Assembly: GCF_901873365.1 (NCBI RefSeq)
Contig: NZ_CABFLM010000068.1
Span: 1-16,723 of the forward strand
DNA: 16,723 nt
Direction of reading: 5' to 3'
Source: an uncultured Aggregatibacter sp.
GTDB taxonomy: Bacteria > Pseudomonadota > Gammaproteobacteria > Enterobacterales > Pasteurellaceae
A program made the position numbers and the translations under genes. Positions 13,723-16,723 of this stretch are shown piece after piece (the stretch's first letter is position 1; each line of letters opens with the position of its first letter). Below the pieces are notes generated by a model. It had not been told where the DNA came from and made no database searches. It saw only the letters and a program-made list of their open reading frames with translations.

Positions 13723-15510
13723 TTAACTATACATTGCCTCAATCTGTGTTTGATAGCGTTGCAGAATGACTTTTCGGCGTAGTTTTAAGGTAGGGGTAAT
13801 TTCTTCCAGTTGCGTACTGAATGCCTGAGGCAACAGGGTAAACCGTTTGATTTGTTCCCAACCTGCAAGCTCTTTTTGTAACTCGTTGATTCGCTGTTCT
13901 AGCATTTGCAAAATCTCGGAATGTTTGAGCAATTCCAACCGATCTTGGTATTTGATGTTGACCTGTTTGGCGTACTCCTCAAGGGCGGTGTAGCAAGGCA
14001 CGATAAGGGCGGAAACGTATTTTTTGGCATCAGCAATGACCGCGATTTGTTCAATGAATTTATCTTTGCCGATTTTACTTTCCAACACTTGCGGTGCGAT
14101 GTATTTGCCGTTGGATGTTTTCATTAATTCTTTAATGCGGTCGGTGATATATAAATTCCCCTCAGCATCAAATTCGCCTGCATCACCGGTTTTTAAGAAA
14201 CCGTCTGCAGTGAAAGCATCGGCAGTTTCCTGCGGTTTTTTGTAATACCCTTTCATCACCATGCCACCGCGCACGAGGATTTCGTTATTTTCGCTAATTT
14301 TGACTTCTGCGCCCGGCATTAAACTGCCGATGGAATTAGCATTAAAGTGGAGATCATCCCAGCAGGAAACCGTCGCGGTGGTTTCTGTCATGCCATAACC
14401 GAGTTTAATGTTTAAACCGATACTGTGGAAAAATAACCCGATCGTCGGTTCTAATTTGGCACCACCGCAAGGCATCATGCGAATGCGGCCGCCAAGTAGC
14501 GCACGTAATTTGCCAAGTACCAGTTTGTTGGCGAGGGCATACTGTTGTTTTAACAAAAAGCCGATCTTTTGCCCCTTAGCAAGGGCATCGAAATGCTGAT
14601 ATCCGATGTCCATTGCCCAATGAAAAATACGTTGGCGAAGTTTTGGCGCATTATAAACTTTGTCTAAAATGGCCGTATAAATTTTTTCGTAAAAACGTGG
14701 CACGGCACACATTAAGGTTGGACGAATCTCCGTCAAAGCCGACCGCACTTGATTGGTGTCTTCAATATAACAGTTGGTCGCACCACGATGAAGCACATAA
14801 GCCACCCAAGCGCGCTCAAAAATATGAGATAACGGCAAGAAGGAAAGAGATACGTCGGTATCATCGACTTTTAGCGCCTGATCGTGGGCGTTGAGTTGAT
14901 GCGCTAAATTCGCGTAATCCAACATCACGCCTTTCGGCTCACCTGTCGTGCCGGAGGTGTAAATTAATGTGAACAAATCCTCCAAGCACTTGCCATCCAA
15001 CCGTTGTTGTAATTCTGCCTGATATTGCTCATCTGCCATCTCGATAAAGTCTTGCCAGTGGCAGGCTTTGACGTGTTCATGCAAATGGATCGTACTTTTC
15101 ATTGCCACGATTTTTTCCAGTTTCGGGCATTCATCGACGATTTCCAATACTTGATCATATTGTTCTTGGTCGCCCACGAAAATGATCTTCATATCTGCAT
15201 TGTTGATAATGAATTGGGCTTGTTTGGCGGTGTTCGTGGCATAAATCGGCACGGTGACGGCACGCACTTGCAATGCGCCGATGTCGGTAATCGTCCAACG
15301 CGGCATATTGTGTGAAAAAATACCGATTTTATCTTGAATATCAATATGATTTGCTAATAACGCTAAGGAAATTTGATCAATTTGTTGTTGAAAATTTGAC
15401 CAAGAGATAGACAGCCAGTTGTTGTCTTTGAAGTAACGAAGTGCGGTGCGATTTGCCAACGTTTTTGCTTGGCTACGCACACGGTGAATAAAATGAAAAT
15501 TGAGATCCAT
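13723..15510 (-). CDS. Long-chain acyl-CoA synthetase (AMP-binding, HI0002-like)
   Basis: An adenylate-forming enzyme that activates fatty acids to acyl-CoA through an acyl-AMP intermediate. The 595-residue protein has the P-loop YTSGTTGEPKG at 184-194, GYGMTETT at 371-378, TGD at 441-443, the hinge-region TDRIKELMKTSNGKYIAP from about 456, and TLKLRR with the catalytic-type Lys near the C-terminus. It is closest in my memory to H. influenzae HI0002 rather than E. coli FadD, so I give no symbol. I chose ATG 15510: the frame extends only to a TTG at 15525, the HI0002 N-terminus aligns with the ATG, and GGA lies 10 bp upstream. Two uptake signals lie within (14742-14750, 15439-15447). It probably recycles exogenous fatty acids. 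Confidence 0.92.
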   Translation of the reverse strand: MDLNFHFIHRVRSQAKTLANRTALRYFKDNNWLSISWSNFQQQIDQISLALLANHIDIQDKIGIFSHNMPRWTITDIGALQVRAVTVPIYATNTAKQAQFIINNADMKIIFVGDQEQYDQVLEIVDECPKLEKIVAMKSTIHLHEHVKACHWQDFIEMADEQYQAELQQRLDGKCLEDLFTLIYTSGTTGEPKGVMLDYANLAHQLNAHDQALKVDDTDVSLSFLPLSHIFERAWVAYVLHRGATNCYIEDTNQVRSALTEIRPTLMCAVPRFYEKIYTAILDKVYNAPKLRQRIFHWAMDIGYQHFDALAKGQKIGFLLKQQYALANKLVLGKLRALLGGRIRMMPCGGAKLEPTIGLFFHSIGLNIKLGYGMTETTATVSCWDDLHFNANSIGSLMPGAEVKISENNEILVRGGMVMKGYYKKPQETADAFTADGFLKTGDAGEFDAEGNLYITDRIKELMKTSNGKYIAPQVLESKIGKDKFIEQIAVIADAKKYVSALIVPCYTALEEYAKQVNIKYQDRLELLKHSEILQMLEQRINELQKELAGWEQIKRFTLLPQAFSTQLEEITPTLKLRRKVILQRYQTQIEAMYS

Positions 15511-15665
15511 GGTTAAAAAATCCAAAGTCAGCTAACAGTTGTGCGCTAATATAGCGGATTGAGGCTCAAAACTCTAGCAATAAAAACAATGAATAGGCAT
15601 ACACGGTAAGCAAGTTTATCTATGCAGTGATCTTGCTTTTAGAACGACAAAGTGCGGTGAAAAAA

Positions 15666-15700
15666 ATAAGCGTTTTTCTGTTGGGAAGAAAAACGCTTAT
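15666..15700 (-). terminator. Terminator of the autotransporter gene
   Basis: Read leftward, the 14-bp stem ATAAGCGTTTTTCT with its exact complement encloses a 7-base loop and runs straight into six T residues (15660-15665). An uptake signal (15650-15658) follows immediately. It ends the transcript about 45 bp after the autotransporter stop codon. Confidence 0.9.
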
Positions 15701-15745
15701 GGCTTTTATAAAATCTCAGATTGAATCTGAACGAGACGGGTTAAA

Positions 15746-16723
15746 CTACCATTGGAAACGATAGACGGCTTGTACACCAAAGGGTTGCTTGATGTGTTTG
15801 CCATCAGCGCGATTCACTTCTAAACCAATGCGGTGATTGCCCAAACCGGCATTAAAACCGATCGCACTTGTGAAACGATCGCGATAACTTTCTACATTGA
15901 GTTGAGTACCACGGTAGTTAATGTCGCTCTGGTGGTGGCGCGTCGTGATCGCATTTGCTTCGGCATAAGGTTGAAGTTTCCATCCTTGGTTCAACTCGAA
16001 GGTTTTGGCAAGGCGTAAACCGACACGAGAAGAAATGGCTGATAGGCTATCTTCTTTTTCTTTACCATTAATATGCGTCCAAGCCAATTGTGCTTGTGGG
16101 GTCACGGTCCATGCACCGGCTAATTGGAATTGTTTGCCGATTTCACTGCTTAACGTGTAAGCGTTGTAACGCTGTTTTTCCGTATGATTCGAGTCAGCGG
16201 TTAAGCGACTATATTGTGCGATGTTATCTAAATAGACACCATTGTCAGCCATATAAGTCCCGTAAACCCCAATGGTTTGTCCTTTCACTTTTCCGTTGCC
16301 GTAATGATTGTTGAAGTCAATATTGGCTTGGCTGTGTCCGACAAATCCGCCTAAACGCACCTTATCCGTCGCCGCTGCATCCGCACCAATTTGTAAGCTA
16401 TGTACGTTTTGCTTAAAGCCGGAAGTTTGACTTTCACCCGTCGAAAGTGCGGTGAGTTTTTGATGTGAATTGACGTTTCTCACCCAAATATTGCCTTTCG
16501 CACCGGTTCTGATTTCACCTAAACGTTGGTGAATGCCGTTTAATTCATTTTCGACCGTCAGTAATTCCGCTTGGCGAAGAGACACTTGTGCGTTTGCGCT
16601 CTCAAGTAGTTGTGCGGTCGCAGGTAAGGATGGTGTAATATTTGGCTGTGGCTGTGGCTGTGGCTGTGGCTGTGGCTGTGGCTGTGGCTGTGGCTGTGGC
16701 TGTGGCTGTGGCTGTGGCTGTGG
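15746..16723 (-). CDS. Pertactin-like autotransporter, C-terminal part (5' end beyond window)
   Basis: Type V secretion: the C-terminal barrel inserts in the outer membrane and displays the upstream passenger domain. The frame is open to the right edge, giving 325 residues. Residues 1-27 are a (PQ)13P hinge. A helix of about 46-75 (ESANAQVSLRQAELL, NELNGIHQRLGEIR) would thread the barrel. The rest is an autotransporter beta-domain: GNIWVRNV, LQIGADAA, GGFVGHSQANIDF, GVYGTYMADNGVYLD, QPYAEANAI and the terminal YRFQW with aromatic last residue. The linker-plus-barrel layout closely resembles Bordetella pertactin. Passenger type and function (adhesin or protease) cannot be seen. The gene has its own terminator downstream and is unlinked to the synthetase transcript. 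An uptake signal is at 16445-16453. Confidence 0.9.
   Translation of the reverse strand, partial: PQPQPQPQPQPQPQPQPQPQPQPQPQPNITPSLPATAQLLESANAQVSLRQAELLTVENELNGIHQRLGEIRTGAKGNIWVRNVNSHQKLTALSTGESQTSGFKQNVHSLQIGADAAATDKVRLGGFVGHSQANIDFNNHYGNGKVKGQTIGVYGTYMADNGVYLDNIAQYSRLTADSNHTEKQRYNAYTLSSEIGKQFQLAGAWTVTPQAQLAWTHINGKEKEDSLSAISSRVGLRLAKTFELNQGWKLQPYAEANAITTRHHQSDINYRGTQLNVESYRDRFTSAIGFNAGLGNHRIGLEVNRADGKHIKQPFGVQAVYRFQW
16643..16723 (-). repeat. Hexanucleotide array (CCACAG)n encoding a Pro-Gln hinge
   Basis: At least 13.5 perfect copies of CCACAG (minus strand) encode alternating Pro and Gln and continue past the right edge. The unit is a multiple of three, so slippage changes hinge length without breaking the frame. 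No base departs from the consensus within the window. Confidence 0.97.

Noticed and set aside
15511..15525. Longer acyl-CoA synthetase start at TTG 15525
   Set aside because: It adds five residues without a better ribosome binding site. ATG 15510 matches the homologous N-terminus.
16583..16585. Autotransporter starting at GTG 16585 as a 279-residue protein
   Set aside because: The frame continues upstream through a linker and a Pro-Gln hinge to the window edge, and a bare barrel without signal peptide or passenger makes no sense.

Overview
The window looks like a chromosomal segment of a Pasteurellaceae bacterium, most likely Aggregatibacter or a close Haemophilus relative. It carries 15 exact copies of the Haemophilus-type DNA uptake signal (AAGTGCGGT or its complement). 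Its housekeeping genes (lpxH, plsC, ftsP, yhdT, panF, prmA, cpdA, nudF, a HI0002-like acyl-CoA synthetase) are all of gammaproteobacterial type. No phage, IS or CRISPR is seen.

Left block (1-3647): the 3' end of an unidentified gene, then a leftward pair (lpxH and a small membrane protein, overlapping by 8 bp), then the divergent rightward pair plsC-ftsP. LpxH acts in lipid A synthesis, PlsC in phospholipid synthesis, and FtsP protects the divisome in the periplasm.

Accessory block (3648-7645): a type XI secretion (Slam) cassette. It encodes two paralogous TbpB-like surface lipoproteins and the Slam outer-membrane protein predicted to move them to the cell surface. The first lipoprotein has a 12-copy decanucleotide array in its leader and a 22-unit hexapeptide stalk; the second has neither. 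The two genes share a nearly identical first 41 codons, the same promoter core and near-identical terminators, so they look like a tandem duplication with diverged ligand-binding bodies.

Middle block (7646-11841): yhdT-panF-prmA (pantothenate uptake and ribosomal protein L11 methylation), directly downstream of slam, then a bidirectional terminator built from two inverted uptake signals, then leftward cpdA and nudF.

Right block (11842-16723): a leftward solute-binding protein gene of the AfuA type. It is preceded by a complete TPP riboswitch with its own promoter, which points to thiamin or thiamin phosphates as substrate; no permease or ATPase gene is adjacent. An initiator tRNA gene follows, then a long-chain acyl-CoA synthetase, then the C-terminal part of a pertactin-like autotransporter whose (PQ)n hinge is encoded by a perfect hexanucleotide array running off the right edge.

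The two parts most worth following up are the repeat-decorated Slam cassette and the riboswitch-controlled orphan binding protein.
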